Assembly (NCBI RefSeq): GCF_003461955.1
Contig: NZ_QTYB01000003.1
Span: 242,319 to 281,263 of the forward strand
Reading direction: 5' to 3'
DNA length: 38,945 bases
Origin: Ruminococcus sp. AM36-2AA
GTDB lineage: Bacteria; Bacillota; Clostridia; Lachnospirales; Lachnospiraceae
Part shown: in pieces, positions 30,048 through 38,792 of the stretch
Layout of the letters: every line of letters begins with the position of its first letter
How positions within the stretch are numbered: position 1 is the stretch's first letter
Notes under the pieces: generated by a model
Told to the model about the DNA's origin: nothing
The model's input: the letters and a program-made list of their open reading frames with translations, nothing else
The model's database searches: none
Translations under genes and position numbers: made by a program

Positions 30048-32150
30048 ATGAATCTTACCAAGTTGTTAAAACCAAAATCAGTTGCTGTTATCGGCGCAAG
30101 TGAAAAAGAAGGTTTTGGTGGAGATGTATGCCGTAATACTCTCAGCTATGTAGAAGACATGAGCAGAGTATACTTTGTACATCCGAAAAGAGAAAGTGTA
30201 TTTGGAGTTCCCTGCTATAAGAGTATTTCCGATATACCGGATACCATTGATATGATGGTGATCTGTACTTCACAGAAAACAGTCATTCCGCTTCTGAAAG
30301 AAGGAGCAGCCAAGGGTGTTGGCGGAGCCGTTGTTTTTGCCAGCGGATATGGCGAGATCGGAACAGATGAAGGCAGGAAAAATGAGGCGGAACTGATCGC
30401 AGCAGCAAAAGAACTGGACATTGCAGTCATGGGACCAAATTGTGCCGGATTTGTAAATTACATTGATAATGTGCAGGCTTTCGCTTTTATTTCTGCGAAG
30501 AGAGACCGAAAAGGAAGTGTTGGCGTTGTTTCACAGAGCGGCCAGCTGTGCCTTTCCATGATGGATGATCCCGGAATGCGTTTTTCCTACAGTATTTCAG
30601 CCGGAAACGGAAAGATTGTCCAGATGGAAGACTATATGGACTTCCTTGTAGAAGATGAAGATACAAAAGTTGTCAGTGTTTATATCGAGGGTGTAAAAAA
30701 TGCGGCAAAATTTGCAGATGTTCTGAAAAAAGCAGCTGCGAAAAAGAAACCTGTAGTCATTCTCAAAGCAGGAAGAAGTGCCAAAGGCGGAGCAATCGCA
30801 GCTTCCCATACAGGAAGTCTCTCAGGTTCCGATGCATCCTTTGATGCAGTTCTGAAAAAATTCGGAGCGATCCGTGTGGATGATCTGGAAGAACTGATTG
30901 CCACTTCACTGATGCTTGCCACACTGAATCGTTATCCGAAGAAGGCTGTTTTTGCATCCATGAACCTTTCCGGAGGCGAGACCGGAATCTGTGCGGATGT
31001 AGGAAGTCTTAACGGAATCGAATATCCGGATTTTGCACCGGAAACTCTTGCAAAACTGAAAGAACAGCTTCCATCCTATGCATCTCCGAATAATCCGCTG
31101 GATATGACAGCCAGTCTTTCCTACGATGCAGATCTGTATGCAGAAGCATTGCGTACAGTCATGGATGATCCAAATATTGAGATGGTACTGATCGGCTATA
31201 CTCTGCTTCTTGAAGTGGCAGATCCTGCGATTCACTATATGTATCAGGGAATTGAAAAAGTTGTACGGGAAAAAGGCAAGAACTGCAAACCGATTGCCAT
31301 GATACCGTTTGCAGAAAACACCAGAAACCCGGAATACCAGGAAAAACTCTTCAAGATCGGAGTGCCGATTCTCCCTCCTCCGGTATATGCATTTAAGATT
31401 CTCCGGCATCTGGCTGATTTTATTTCCTATACTTCCGAAGGAAAAACACTGGAACTTTCTGCCGGAGCACCAGTTGGCAAGGAGACCTTTGCACTGTCTG
31501 AGCATGACAGCAAGATGGAACTTGCAGATTTTGGCGTAGATATTCCAAAAGAAGTCATTGCAAAAACAGTGGAAGAAGCAGCTGCGTTTGCAGAAAGTGC
31601 TGATTGCTCGCTGGCTATGAAAGTAGAATCCGCAGACATCCTGCATAAGAGTGATGTTGGCGGTGTAAAACTCAATATCCGTGGAAAAGAAGCAGCTGTA
31701 AAAGCTTATGAGGAGATCATGAATAATGTAACGGGCGCGAGACCGGATGCGAAGATCAACGGAATCCTTATGGTTCCCATGCTGAAACCTGGCGTGGAAA
31801 TGATCATCGGAGTAAACAACGATCCACAGTTTGGTCCTATGATCATGGTAGGAATGGGCGGTGTGTTTGTAGAGGTATTTAAAGATGTGGCTTTATATCC
31901 GGCTCCACTGTGTGAAGAGGAAGCTCTGGATATGCTGAAATCACTGAAATCCTACAAACTCCTCAACGGCTACAGAGGAAACGCAAAATGCGATATTCCG
32001 GCATTGTGCAAAACCATCGCGGGAATCAGCAGATACGCCAACGCAAATAAAGATACTCTGAAAGAGCTGGATATCAATCCACTGTTTGTATATCCGGAAG
32101 GCGAAGGTGTAGGCGTTGCCGATGCACTGATCGTAAAACATGTAAAATAA
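30048..32150 (+). CDS. ADP-forming acetate/acyl-CoA synthetase
   Basis: A 700-residue single-chain enzyme with alpha and beta parts fused. Order: CoA-binding domain (about 8-130, KPKSVAVIGASEKEGFGG), succinyl-CoA ligase-like domains (about 150-450), then an ATP-grasp domain (about 480-700). The phosphorylated histidine lies in ASHTGSLSGSD (His254), and the ATP-grasp part has HKSDVGGVKLNI and VGMGGVFVEVFKDVALYPAPL. It converts acyl-CoA, ADP and phosphate to the free acid, CoA and ATP. Right after a 2-oxoacid:ferredoxin oxidoreductase it would conserve energy from its acyl-CoA product. The preferred acyl group is not readable from sequence. AGGAGG is present. Confidence 0.93.
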   Translation: MNLTKLLKPKSVAVIGASEKEGFGGDVCRNTLSYVEDMSRVYFVHPKRESVFGVPCYKSISDIPDTIDMMVICTSQKTVIPLLKEGAAKGVGGAVVFASGYGEIGTDEGRKNEAELIAAAKELDIAVMGPNCAGFVNYIDNVQAFAFISAKRDRKGSVGVVSQSGQLCLSMMDDPGMRFSYSISAGNGKIVQMEDYMDFLVEDEDTKVVSVYIEGVKNAAKFADVLKKAAAKKKPVVILKAGRSAKGGAIAASHTGSLSGSDASFDAVLKKFGAIRVDDLEELIATSLMLATLNRYPKKAVFASMNLSGGETGICADVGSLNGIEYPDFAPETLAKLKEQLPSYASPNNPLDMTASLSYDADLYAEALRTVMDDPNIEMVLIGYTLLLEVADPAIHYMYQGIEKVVREKGKNCKPIAMIPFAENTRNPEYQEKLFKIGVPILPPPVYAFKILRHLADFISYTSEGKTLELSAGAPVGKETFALSEHDSKMELADFGVDIPKEVIAKTVEEAAAFAESADCSLAMKVESADILHKSDVGGVKLNIRGKEAAVKAYEEIMNNVTGARPDAKINGILMVPMLKPGVEMIIGVNNDPQFGPMIMVGMGGVFVEVFKDVALYPAPLCEEEALDMLKSLKSYKLLNGYRGNAKCDIPALCKTIAGISRYANANKDTLKELDINPLFVYPEGEGVGVADALIVKHVK

Positions 32151-32161
32151 TTATGGAACAG

Positions 32162-32194
32162 GAAGAGGGGCATTCACAGTCAATGCCCTTCTTC
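32162..32194 (+). other. 13-bp hairpin after the acyl-CoA synthetase gene
   Basis: GAAGAGGGGCATT (32162-32174) pairs with AATGCCCTTCTTC (32182-32194) with one G-U and a 7-base loop. No T run follows, so it is more likely a 3' stabiliser or a weak terminator separating the Opu genes. Confidence 0.5.
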
Positions 32195-32268
32195 ACTCTG
32201 GATATGTATCAGAAGAAGCTATCGAGAGACAACCTGGATAATGAGGTAGAATTGGAAAGGTGAAGCCT

Positions 32269-33402
32269 ATGATAGAATTTACAAATGTTTCGAAATCCTA
32301 TAAAGATAAACTGATCCTGCGGGATATCAATATGACATTTTCTTCCGGGGAATTTGTTGCCATCATTGGTTCCAGCGGATGTGGAAAAACAACCCTTCTG
32401 AAAATGATAAACAAACTTCTCCCCATGGACCGGGGAGATATTATCATTGACGGAAAATCCATCCGCGAGATCCCCGATATCAAATTAAGAAGAGAAATCG
32501 GGTATGTGGTACAGGAAGGCGGACTGTTTCCACATTTTACAGTAAAAGAGAATCTTGAAATTGTTCCCCAGCTTGAGGGACTGGAACCGGAAAAACGGGA
32601 ACAGCGGATCAATGAACTCCTGGATATGGTAAATCTTGATCCCAAGCTGTACAGCAACAGCTATCCATGTCAGCTTTCCGGCGGACAGCGCCAGAGAGTG
32701 GGAGTTGCCAGGGCATTTGCCACAGATTCTGATCTGATCCTGATGGATGAGCCTTTTTCAGCGTTGGACCCACTTACAAGAGAAGAACTGCAGGACGAGA
32801 TCGTCAAGCTGCAGAAGGAATACCAGAAAACTATTGTATTTGTCACCCATGATATGGATGAGGCTATCAAATGTGCAGACAAGATCTGCTTTATACAGAA
32901 CGGAACTGTCATACAGTTCGATAAGACAGAAGAGATCCTGAGGCATCCGGCCAATGATTATGTGGAAAAATTCGTAGGAAAGAACCGTTTGTGGGGAAAT
33001 CCGAAATATATACATGCATCTGACATTATGTGCAAAGAACCATACACACTTTCCAAAGACAGAACTGTGATACAGGCGCTTCAGGTTATGCGCCAGAATG
33101 CGATCAACAGTATTTTTATCACAGAGGGAAAATCCAGGGGATTTCTGGGAATCGTCTGGCTGGAAGACTTAAGCAAACTGGATGTGCAGCATATGTCCGC
33201 AAGTATCGGGGATATGATCTCATCCGATTATGTATCTGTTTATGAAGAAAGCTCTCTTCAGGAGATCATCGACGAGATCGATTACTATAAATCCGGAATC
33301 ATTCCGGTACTGAACGAGCGCAGGGAACTGAAGGGGGCACTGACCAAGAGTATCCTTCTTTCGACACTCAGCAAACGTTACAAAAAAGAACAGGAGGGGT
33401 GA
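32269..33402 (+). CDS. OpuC-type glycine betaine/choline ABC transporter ATP-binding protein with CBS domains
   Basis: A 377-residue ATPase. ABC domain (about 1-240): Walker A GSSGCGKTT, Q-loop VVQEGGLFPHFT, signature LSGGQRQRVGVARA, Walker B LILMDEPFSALD and VTHDMDEA. A pair of CBS domains (about 255-370) follows; in OpuA these sense ionic strength or cyclic di-AMP. I start at ATG 32269, 8 bases after GGAAAGG; the in-frame GTG at 32260 abuts that site. The permease/binding-protein gene follows after 3 bases. Function: ATP-driven import of betaine, choline, carnitine or a similar solute. Being next to the amino acid oxidation island may be chance. Confidence 0.93.
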   Translation: MIEFTNVSKSYKDKLILRDINMTFSSGEFVAIIGSSGCGKTTLLKMINKLLPMDRGDIIIDGKSIREIPDIKLRREIGYVVQEGGLFPHFTVKENLEIVPQLEGLEPEKREQRINELLDMVNLDPKLYSNSYPCQLSGGQRQRVGVARAFATDSDLILMDEPFSALDPLTREELQDEIVKLQKEYQKTIVFVTHDMDEAIKCADKICFIQNGTVIQFDKTEEILRHPANDYVEKFVGKNRLWGNPKYIHASDIMCKEPYTLSKDRTVIQALQVMRQNAINSIFITEGKSRGFLGIVWLEDLSKLDVQHMSASIGDMISSDYVSVYEESSLQEIIDEIDYYKSGIIPVLNERRELKGALTKSILLSTLSKRYKKEQEG

Positions 33403-33405
33403 CAG

Positions 33406-34983
33406 GTGAATACTTTTCTTGAAGTTTTTATGCAGAGAAGAGAAGAGCTGGTCCAGCTTCTTCTGGAACATATTCAGATGACTTCGGCAGCAGTACTGAT
33501 TTCCATATGCATCGGTATTCCTCTTGGAATTTTTGTAACAAAAAACAAAAAGGCTTCGTCTATTGTGATCGGAATTGCAAATATCATGCAGTCTATCCCA
33601 AGTATCGGCCTTCTGGCTTTTCTGGTTCCTGTGGTGGGAATCGGACAGAAGCCGGCCATTATCATGGTTATCATTTATGCCCTGCTTCCGATCATAAAAA
33701 ATACATATATCGGCATCACCGGTATCCAGCAGTCGGCCATTGAATCAGCCAGCAGCATCGGCCTGACAAAATGGAGGATTTTGTACAAAATACAGATTCC
33801 CATCGCAATGCCTTATATTATGGCAGGTGTGCGTATTTCAGCAGTAACAGCTGTTGGAACCGTTACCATTGCTGCTTTTGCAGGTGCGGGAGGTCTGGGA
33901 TGGCTGATCAATCTGGGCTTAAATGCCAATGATGCGGATCTGGTACTTCTTGGTGCACTGCCTGCCTGTCTTCTGGCCCTGGTGGTAGATTTTGTTCTCG
34001 GAAAAGTGGAGAATGCACTGACTCCGGAAGGCCTGAAACCGGTAGACCAGATCACAAACCGTACAAAAGCAGAACGGAAAAGACGAACAGTTATGGCGGT
34101 CTGTCTTCTTGTCCTGATCCTGGTAGTTCCATGTTTCGCTTCTGTATACAGTGTGTTCCAGAGAAAAGAAGAGAAAATCGTAATTGGCAGTGAGAACTTT
34201 ACAGAAGCACTGATCCTGGGAAATATTTACAGCCAGCTGATCCAGGACCAGACAGATATCAAGGTTGAAGAGAAATTTAATCTTAACGGAACCATGATCA
34301 CTATGTCCGCCATGGAGCGGGGAGATATCGACACATTTACCGATTACACAGGCGTGCTGATTTCCAACGTCCTGAAAGAAGAAATGTCTTCAGATTCGAA
34401 GGAAGTCTATGACAGAGTAAAAACAGGCATGGAAGAAAACTACAGCATGCAGGTATCCGATTCTCTGGGATTCAGTAATACCTATGTGTTTGCAGTCACT
34501 TCGGAGACAGCAGCGCAGTGTCATCTCACAAAGCTTTCCGAACTTCTGGCTCAGGCGGGCAGCCTGAAACTGGGCTGCACAACAGCATTTACCCAGCGTG
34601 AGGATCTTCTGCCCAAGCTAAAAAAAGAATTTCAGGTATCCTTTAAAGAAGTGAATGGTCTGGAAGGAAATATCCGTTATCAGGCACTCACATCTGGAAA
34701 AGTGGATGTGATCGATGCTTTTGAGACCGATGCCATACTGAAAAAGATGGATCTTGTGAAACTGGAAGATGATATCGAGTTTTTTCCGCCGTATCAGGCT
34801 GTGTCCATTACCAGGAATGAAACCCTGAAAAAATATCCGCAGCTTCAGGAAGTTATGGATATGATGGAAGGAGCTATCACCACAGAAGAGATGATGGATA
34901 TGAATTACCAGGTAGATGTAGAGGGAAAAACTCCGAAAGAAACAGCTGTGGAATTTCTGAAAGAAAAAGGAATGATAGAATAA
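33406..34983 (+). CDS. OpuC-type ABC transporter: fused permease and substrate-binding protein
   Basis: A 525-residue fusion. The N-terminal half (about 1-215) is a BPD-type permease with five or six helices and the EAA-like loop ESASSIGLTKWRILYKIQIPIAMP. After a further helix (about 228-246) comes an extracytoplasmic OpuAC/ProX-type binding domain (about 255-525), opening IVIGSENFTEALILGNIYSQLI and containing GDIDTFTDYTG. Such fusions tether two binding domains per permease dimer. The start codon is GTG with CAGGAGGGG upstream, partly inside the previous gene's end. The substrate is probably a quaternary ammonium compound. A terminator follows. Confidence 0.93.
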   Translation: MNTFLEVFMQRREELVQLLLEHIQMTSAAVLISICIGIPLGIFVTKNKKASSIVIGIANIMQSIPSIGLLAFLVPVVGIGQKPAIIMVIIYALLPIIKNTYIGITGIQQSAIESASSIGLTKWRILYKIQIPIAMPYIMAGVRISAVTAVGTVTIAAFAGAGGLGWLINLGLNANDADLVLLGALPACLLALVVDFVLGKVENALTPEGLKPVDQITNRTKAERKRRTVMAVCLLVLILVVPCFASVYSVFQRKEEKIVIGSENFTEALILGNIYSQLIQDQTDIKVEEKFNLNGTMITMSAMERGDIDTFTDYTGVLISNVLKEEMSSDSKEVYDRVKTGMEENYSMQVSDSLGFSNTYVFAVTSETAAQCHLTKLSELLAQAGSLKLGCTTAFTQREDLLPKLKKEFQVSFKEVNGLEGNIRYQALTSGKVDVIDAFETDAILKKMDLVKLEDDIEFFPPYQAVSITRNETLKKYPQLQEVMDMMEGAITTEEMMDMNYQVDVEGKTPKETAVEFLKEKGMIE

Positions 34984-34989
34984 ATTTTT

Positions 34990-35017
34990 AAGCGGTCTGA
35001 AATTAGGCCGCTTTTTT
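34990..35017 (+). terminator. intrinsic terminator after the Opu genes
   Basis: AAGCGGTC (34990-34997) pairs with GGCCGCTT (35006-35013), one G-U, 8-base loop, then a T run to 35017. Confidence 0.85.
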
Positions 35018-35042
35018 GGGAATATTTTGTGAAAATCGCACC

Positions 35043-35073
35043 TTGACATAAAGCCTTCCTCCGGGTGTATCAT
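35043..35073 (+). promoter_or_regulatory. cfa promoter with an over-long 19-base spacer
   Basis: Consensus TTGACA at 35043-35048 and TATCAT at 35068-35073 are 19 bases apart rather than 17. Spacers of 19-20 bases are typical of promoters activated by MerR-family regulators, but the dyad inside the spacer is weak. Confidence 0.45.
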
Positions 35074-35100
35074 ATGCAGTGTTAAAGGAGGTAGACTATT

Positions 35101-36285
35101 ATGTTTGAGACATTACAGGAAAAGACAGAAGAGAAAGCAATGGTGCAGTTCCTTGAACGCTTTACAGATTATCCATTTCTGGTAAAGTTCAAGAATTCCG
35201 AGTATCATATCGGAGAGGGTGAACCTACATTTACGGTGAATTTTAAGAAAGCGATTCCTCTTGCAGATCTGATGAAAAGTACGTCCCTTGCGCTGGGCGA
35301 GGCGTATATGAGAGGGGATCTGGATATTGAGGGAAATCTTTATGAGGCACTGGATCATTTTCTGGGACAGATGGGGAAATTTTCTACCAATGAGTCTGCT
35401 CTGAAGAAGATCATGTTCAGCTCAACATCCAAGAAAAACCAGGAAAAGGAAGTAACCAGCCATTATGATATTGGCAATGATTTTTATAAATTATGGTTGG
35501 ATGAGACGATGAGTTATTCCTGTGGATACTTTATTCATGAAGATGATACATTGTATCAGGCACAGGTAAATAAAGTTGATTATATTCTTAAGAAATTACA
35601 TCTGGAAGAAGGCATGAGCCTTCTGGATATTGGCTGTGGCTGGGGTTTTCTGCTGATCGAGGCGGCGAAGAAGTATAAGATCCACGGTACCGGCATCACT
35701 TTAAGCCATGAGCAGTATGCGGAATTTCAGAGAAGGATCAAAGAGCAGGGACTGGAAGATTACCTTACCGTAGAGCTGATGGATTATCGTGATCTTCCCA
35801 AGAAAGAGTATCAGTTTGACCGTGTTGTCAGTGTTGGTATGCTGGAGCATGTTGGCCGTGACAATTATCAGCTGTTTCTTGATTGCGTGGAGAAAGTTCT
35901 GAAACCAGGTGGACTGTTCCTGCTTCATTTTATCAGTGCCCTGAAGGAGCACCCGGGTGATCCGTGGGTTAAGAAATATATTTTCCCGGGCGGAACCGTT
36001 CCGAGTTTACGTGAGATCCTGAACCATATGGCAGAGGATAATTTCCATACTCTGGATATCGAGAATCTCCGTCTGCATTACAATAAGACACTGCTTCACT
36101 GGGAAAAGAATTTCCGTGATAACATTGAAAAAGAGAAAACCATGTTTGACGAAGAATTTCTGCGTATGTGGGATCTCTACCTGTCTGCATGTGCGGCAAC
36201 TTTCCATAATGGAATTATCGATCTTCATCAGATCCTTATGACAAAAGGAATCAACAACGATCTGCCAATGACACGGTGGTATTGA
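35101..36285 (+). CDS. cfa: cyclopropane-fatty-acyl-phospholipid synthase
   Basis: A 394-residue SAM-dependent methyltransferase that adds a methylene bridge to unsaturated acyl chains of membrane lipids. A non-catalytic N-terminal lipid-binding region (about 1-110, with LGEAYMRGDLDIEGNLYEALDHF) precedes the methyltransferase core. Seen: SHYDIGNDFYKLWLDETMSYSCGYF, SAM motif LLDIGCGWG (about 173-181), VSVGMLEHVG and HFISA; these match Cfa, including the bicarbonate-site region. GGAGG is well placed. Monocistronic between two terminators. The enzyme is usually made on entry into stationary phase or under acid stress. Confidence 0.95.
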   Translation: MFETLQEKTEEKAMVQFLERFTDYPFLVKFKNSEYHIGEGEPTFTVNFKKAIPLADLMKSTSLALGEAYMRGDLDIEGNLYEALDHFLGQMGKFSTNESALKKIMFSSTSKKNQEKEVTSHYDIGNDFYKLWLDETMSYSCGYFIHEDDTLYQAQVNKVDYILKKLHLEEGMSLLDIGCGWGFLLIEAAKKYKIHGTGITLSHEQYAEFQRRIKEQGLEDYLTVELMDYRDLPKKEYQFDRVVSVGMLEHVGRDNYQLFLDCVEKVLKPGGLFLLHFISALKEHPGDPWVKKYIFPGGTVPSLREILNHMAEDNFHTLDIENLRLHYNKTLLHWEKNFRDNIEKEKTMFDEEFLRMWDLYLSACAATFHNGIIDLHQILMTKGINNDLPMTRWY

Positions 36286-36342
36286 TCTTCCCTTAAGCAA
36301 GATCAAAATCAGTATCCGAAAAATAACATATATGAATATAAA

Positions 36343-36396
36343 AACCTCCCGAAACAGTCAGCAGTTAAAAATGCTGTACTGTTCCGGGAGGTTTTT
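36343..36396. terminator. bidirectional terminator between cfa and the GGDEF-EAL gene
   Basis: AACCTCCCGAAACAGT (36343-36358) pairs with ACTGTTCCGGGAGGTT (36378-36393) with one bulge, plus an inner CAGCA/TGCTG helix. T runs follow on both strands, serving convergent genes. Confidence 0.85.
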
Positions 36397-36435
36397 TATC
36401 ATAACAGATTGCTTCGGAGAAATGAGAGACTGACA

Positions 36436-38421
36436 TCATACCCTCGGTGCAAGGAGCAGCTTTTCAAAATCTTCCTCACACATAGGACGGTAATACAGGA
36501 ATCCCTGGATCTCATCGCAGCCTTCTTTTTTCAGAAATTCGGCAATATCTTCTGTTTCCACACCTTCGCATACAATGGATTTTCCCATGCGTTTCAGCAT
36601 ATGGAAGACTTCCTGAAGAACGATCTTTGCATTTTCCGTAAGGGAATCGCCAAGGAATTTCCGATCGATCTTTACTTCATTGAACAGCAGATCTTTTAAG
36701 GTATTCAGGGAAGAATATCCGGAGCCGAAATCATCCATGGAAATCTGAATATTATGCTGCTTCAGGCCACGGATCACACGGTTGACGGCCTCGGTATTGT
36801 TTACATAGGTGGATTCCGTGATCTCAAAAGTAAGGCGTGAAGTGTCCACCTGATAGGTGCGGATCAGTTCGCAGATCTTTTTGACAAAATTTTCCGGTTC
36901 CTCAAAGTGCAGTGGAGAGACATTCAGGGAAATGCGAAAATCTGCCGGAAGCTGAATGGAAAATTTCTGAAGCCATCGGAAGGTTTTTTCATAAACATAA
37001 TAATCCAGACTGATGATAAAACCATTCTGTTCAAATAATGGAATGTACACAGCCGGGGACCAGAGCGTTTTTTCGTCACGGAGCCAACGGACGAGGACTT
37101 CCGCACTGGAGATTTTTCCGTTGGTGGGAGATACTTTGGGCTGAAAATAAATCTGAAATTCTTCATTTTTCAGAGCCTGATGGAAGGAATGGAGAATTTC
37201 TGCCTGCATTTTTTCCTGCCGGTCAATTTCCCTTGAATAGATGCAGCAGGGCGGAATCATTTTTTTGGAGAGCCGCCTTGCCACATTTGCACAGGACAGT
37301 ACGGTTTCCGGTGAGGTTTCGGCATCCGGGATAAAGCAGATTCCGGAGTTTGTGCGGAAGAAATTAACGTGGTAGGTATTGCGGATGCGCTGGCTGATCT
37401 GCTGATCAAGTTTTGCGATCTGGGACAGAAGCGCTTCACTGGTAAGGTCCGTAATATCTGCAATGCTGACAAATACATCGGAGAAAAAGCGGGTGGTAAG
37501 GATGGTAAAGGAAGCTCCTGCCAGCTCTTCATAGACAATATTCAGAATTTCGTCTCCAAGGGAATATCCGTATTTGTCATTGATGTAATGAAAATTTTCT
37601 ATGTCTGTGGAGATCAGGGCGATGGAGAGGGAACTTCCGGTACTTTTCTGGATCTGCCGGATCTTTTCAGAAAGGGCTTCCGAAGAGATGGCAGGGATTA
37701 CCGTATTGCGGGAATGGGTGGAAGGGGCAAGTTCCCGGATAGCAGCAATTTTCCTGCTGGCTTTGTCCTGGTACATTTTTTTGTCTGCGGCATTGATCAG
37801 ATCTTCCATCATAAAATAGTGATTCTGGAAACTGACTTCATATCCGATGGCATAACTTAAAGGCAGTGTAGTTCTGGTGTTGTATTCCTGAACAAGGGAA
37901 TCCAGTTTCTCTGCCATATGCTGAAGCTCGGAGAGGCTGGTGTTCTGCTGGATCAGGATGAACTCATCTCCGCCATAGCGGGCCAGAAAACTGTCAGAAT
38001 CCAGGATCCGGGTGAGACAGTAGGTGAAGGTCTGGATAAATTCATCGCCTTTTTCATGTCCGTAAGTGTCATTGACATATTTCAGATTGTTCAGATCAAA
38101 CATCATGACGCCAACGCCAAAAGTGCTTGGGCGGTTACTTAAGTCCTGAACCAGCTTTTCCAGGGATGTTTTGTTGTGGACACCGGTGATATCCCGAAAT
38201 GCCTTTACGATAAGACGGGAGAGAAGTTCTCTCTGGATCAGGGAAAGCGCCAGGGTCACAACCAGAAGTGCCAGAGCTGCTTCCATAAGATGAAGTATGG
38301 GATAGTAGGATACTTCCGGATCCTGAAGAAATTTCAGAAGATAAAGATCCATAATCAACAGGATCACAAGCGCAAGCAGGGTGCCTTCGCAAAGATGAAG
38401 TACACTTTTTTCTTTTTTCAT
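36436..38421 (-). CDS. membrane-bound GGDEF-(degenerate GGDEF)-EAL cyclic di-GMP protein
   Basis: A 661-residue protein. Two N-terminal membrane helices (about 10-30 and 42-63) are followed by a complete GGDEF domain (about 75-235) with GGDEF at 150-154 and FDLNNLKYVNDTYGHEKGD. A second GGDEF-like domain (about 260-400) has lost its motif (FFSDVF in its place). The C-terminal EAL domain (about 405-650) has EVL at 441-443 instead of EAL but keeps the catalytic Glu. It also has NVSP, EITES, MDDFGSGYSS, EVKIDR, EGVET and QGFLYYRP, so phosphodiesterase activity is likely. It could make or break cyclic di-GMP. It lies downstream of feoA on the same strand. Confidence 0.93.
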   Translation of the reverse strand: MKKEKSVLHLCEGTLLALVILLIMDLYLLKFLQDPEVSYYPILHLMEAALALLVVTLALSLIQRELLSRLIVKAFRDITGVHNKTSLEKLVQDLSNRPSTFGVGVMMFDLNNLKYVNDTYGHEKGDEFIQTFTYCLTRILDSDSFLARYGGDEFILIQQNTSLSELQHMAEKLDSLVQEYNTRTTLPLSYAIGYEVSFQNHYFMMEDLINAADKKMYQDKASRKIAAIRELAPSTHSRNTVIPAISSEALSEKIRQIQKSTGSSLSIALISTDIENFHYINDKYGYSLGDEILNIVYEELAGASFTILTTRFFSDVFVSIADITDLTSEALLSQIAKLDQQISQRIRNTYHVNFFRTNSGICFIPDAETSPETVLSCANVARRLSKKMIPPCCIYSREIDRQEKMQAEILHSFHQALKNEEFQIYFQPKVSPTNGKISSAEVLVRWLRDEKTLWSPAVYIPLFEQNGFIISLDYYVYEKTFRWLQKFSIQLPADFRISLNVSPLHFEEPENFVKKICELIRTYQVDTSRLTFEITESTYVNNTEAVNRVIRGLKQHNIQISMDDFGSGYSSLNTLKDLLFNEVKIDRKFLGDSLTENAKIVLQEVFHMLKRMGKSIVCEGVETEDIAEFLKKEGCDEIQGFLYYRPMCEEDFEKLLLAPRV

Positions 38422-38462
38422 GGGTAAAATAAATCTCCTTGTTTATTGATAAATAAAATTGA

Positions 38463-38482
38463 GCAGGCTTTTTCAGGCCTGC
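38463..38482 (-). terminator. short hairpin at the end of feoA
   Basis: GCAGGC/GCCTGC arms (38463-38468 with 38477-38482) overlap the feoA stop region, and TCAATTTTATTT follows on the minus strand. A weak terminator may allow read-through into the GGDEF-EAL gene 51 bases on. Confidence 0.4.
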
Positions 38483-38688
38483 ACGATGATCATTTTTGTA
38501 AAATCCTGACTGATACCGATTTTGCTTTCCTGTATGCGGACGATGTAAGAGCCGAGAAGGATTGATACGATCCGTACAGTTGCGCCTTCGATAAACCCCA
38601 GGGTTTCCAGATAATGGCGGTCCCCTTCATTCCCGCATATTTTCTGAATGATATAATCGGTGTTGATATCAGCTAAATTCAGTGGCAT
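38473..38688 (-). CDS. feoA: FeoA family ferrous iron transport-associated protein
   Basis: A 71-residue SH3-like protein. The pattern LGFIEGATVRIVSILLGSYIVRIQESKIGISQDFTKMIIV is characteristic of FeoA, a small cytoplasmic partner of the FeoB iron permease. I start at ATG 38688 behind TGGAGG; an upstream in-frame start at 38766 would run through the operator and promoter. No feoB follows: the next gene on this strand is the GGDEF-EAL gene, so this is an orphan copy. Upstream are a consensus promoter and a TTAG-N6-CTAA operator-like site, consistent with metal control. Confidence 0.9.
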   Translation of the reverse strand: MPLNLADINTDYIIQKICGNEGDRHYLETLGFIEGATVRIVSILLGSYIVRIQESKIGISQDFTKMIIVQA

Positions 38689-38749
38689 GATTCCTCCATA
38701 AAAAGCTGTATGTGAACAGTGAAAGCGGAAAGATATCCGCCAACATAAA

Positions 38750-38763
38750 TTAGTTACAACTAA
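38750..38763. promoter_or_regulatory. TTAG-N6-CTAA operator-like palindrome at feoA
   Basis: TTAGTTACAACTAA has perfect 6-base arms and begins one base after the feoA -10 hexamer (minus strand). DtxR/IdeR-like regulators use TTAG/CTAA half-sites. The same frame appears at 1205-1218. Confidence 0.5.
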
Positions 38764-38764
38764 C

Positions 38765-38792
38765 ATTATAACGCGCAGAGATTTTGTGTCAA
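38765..38792 (-). promoter_or_regulatory. feoA promoter
   Basis: On the minus strand, consensus TTGACA (38792-38787) and consensus TATAAT (38770-38765) are separated by 16 bases. The adjoining palindrome would block polymerase when bound. Confidence 0.7.
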
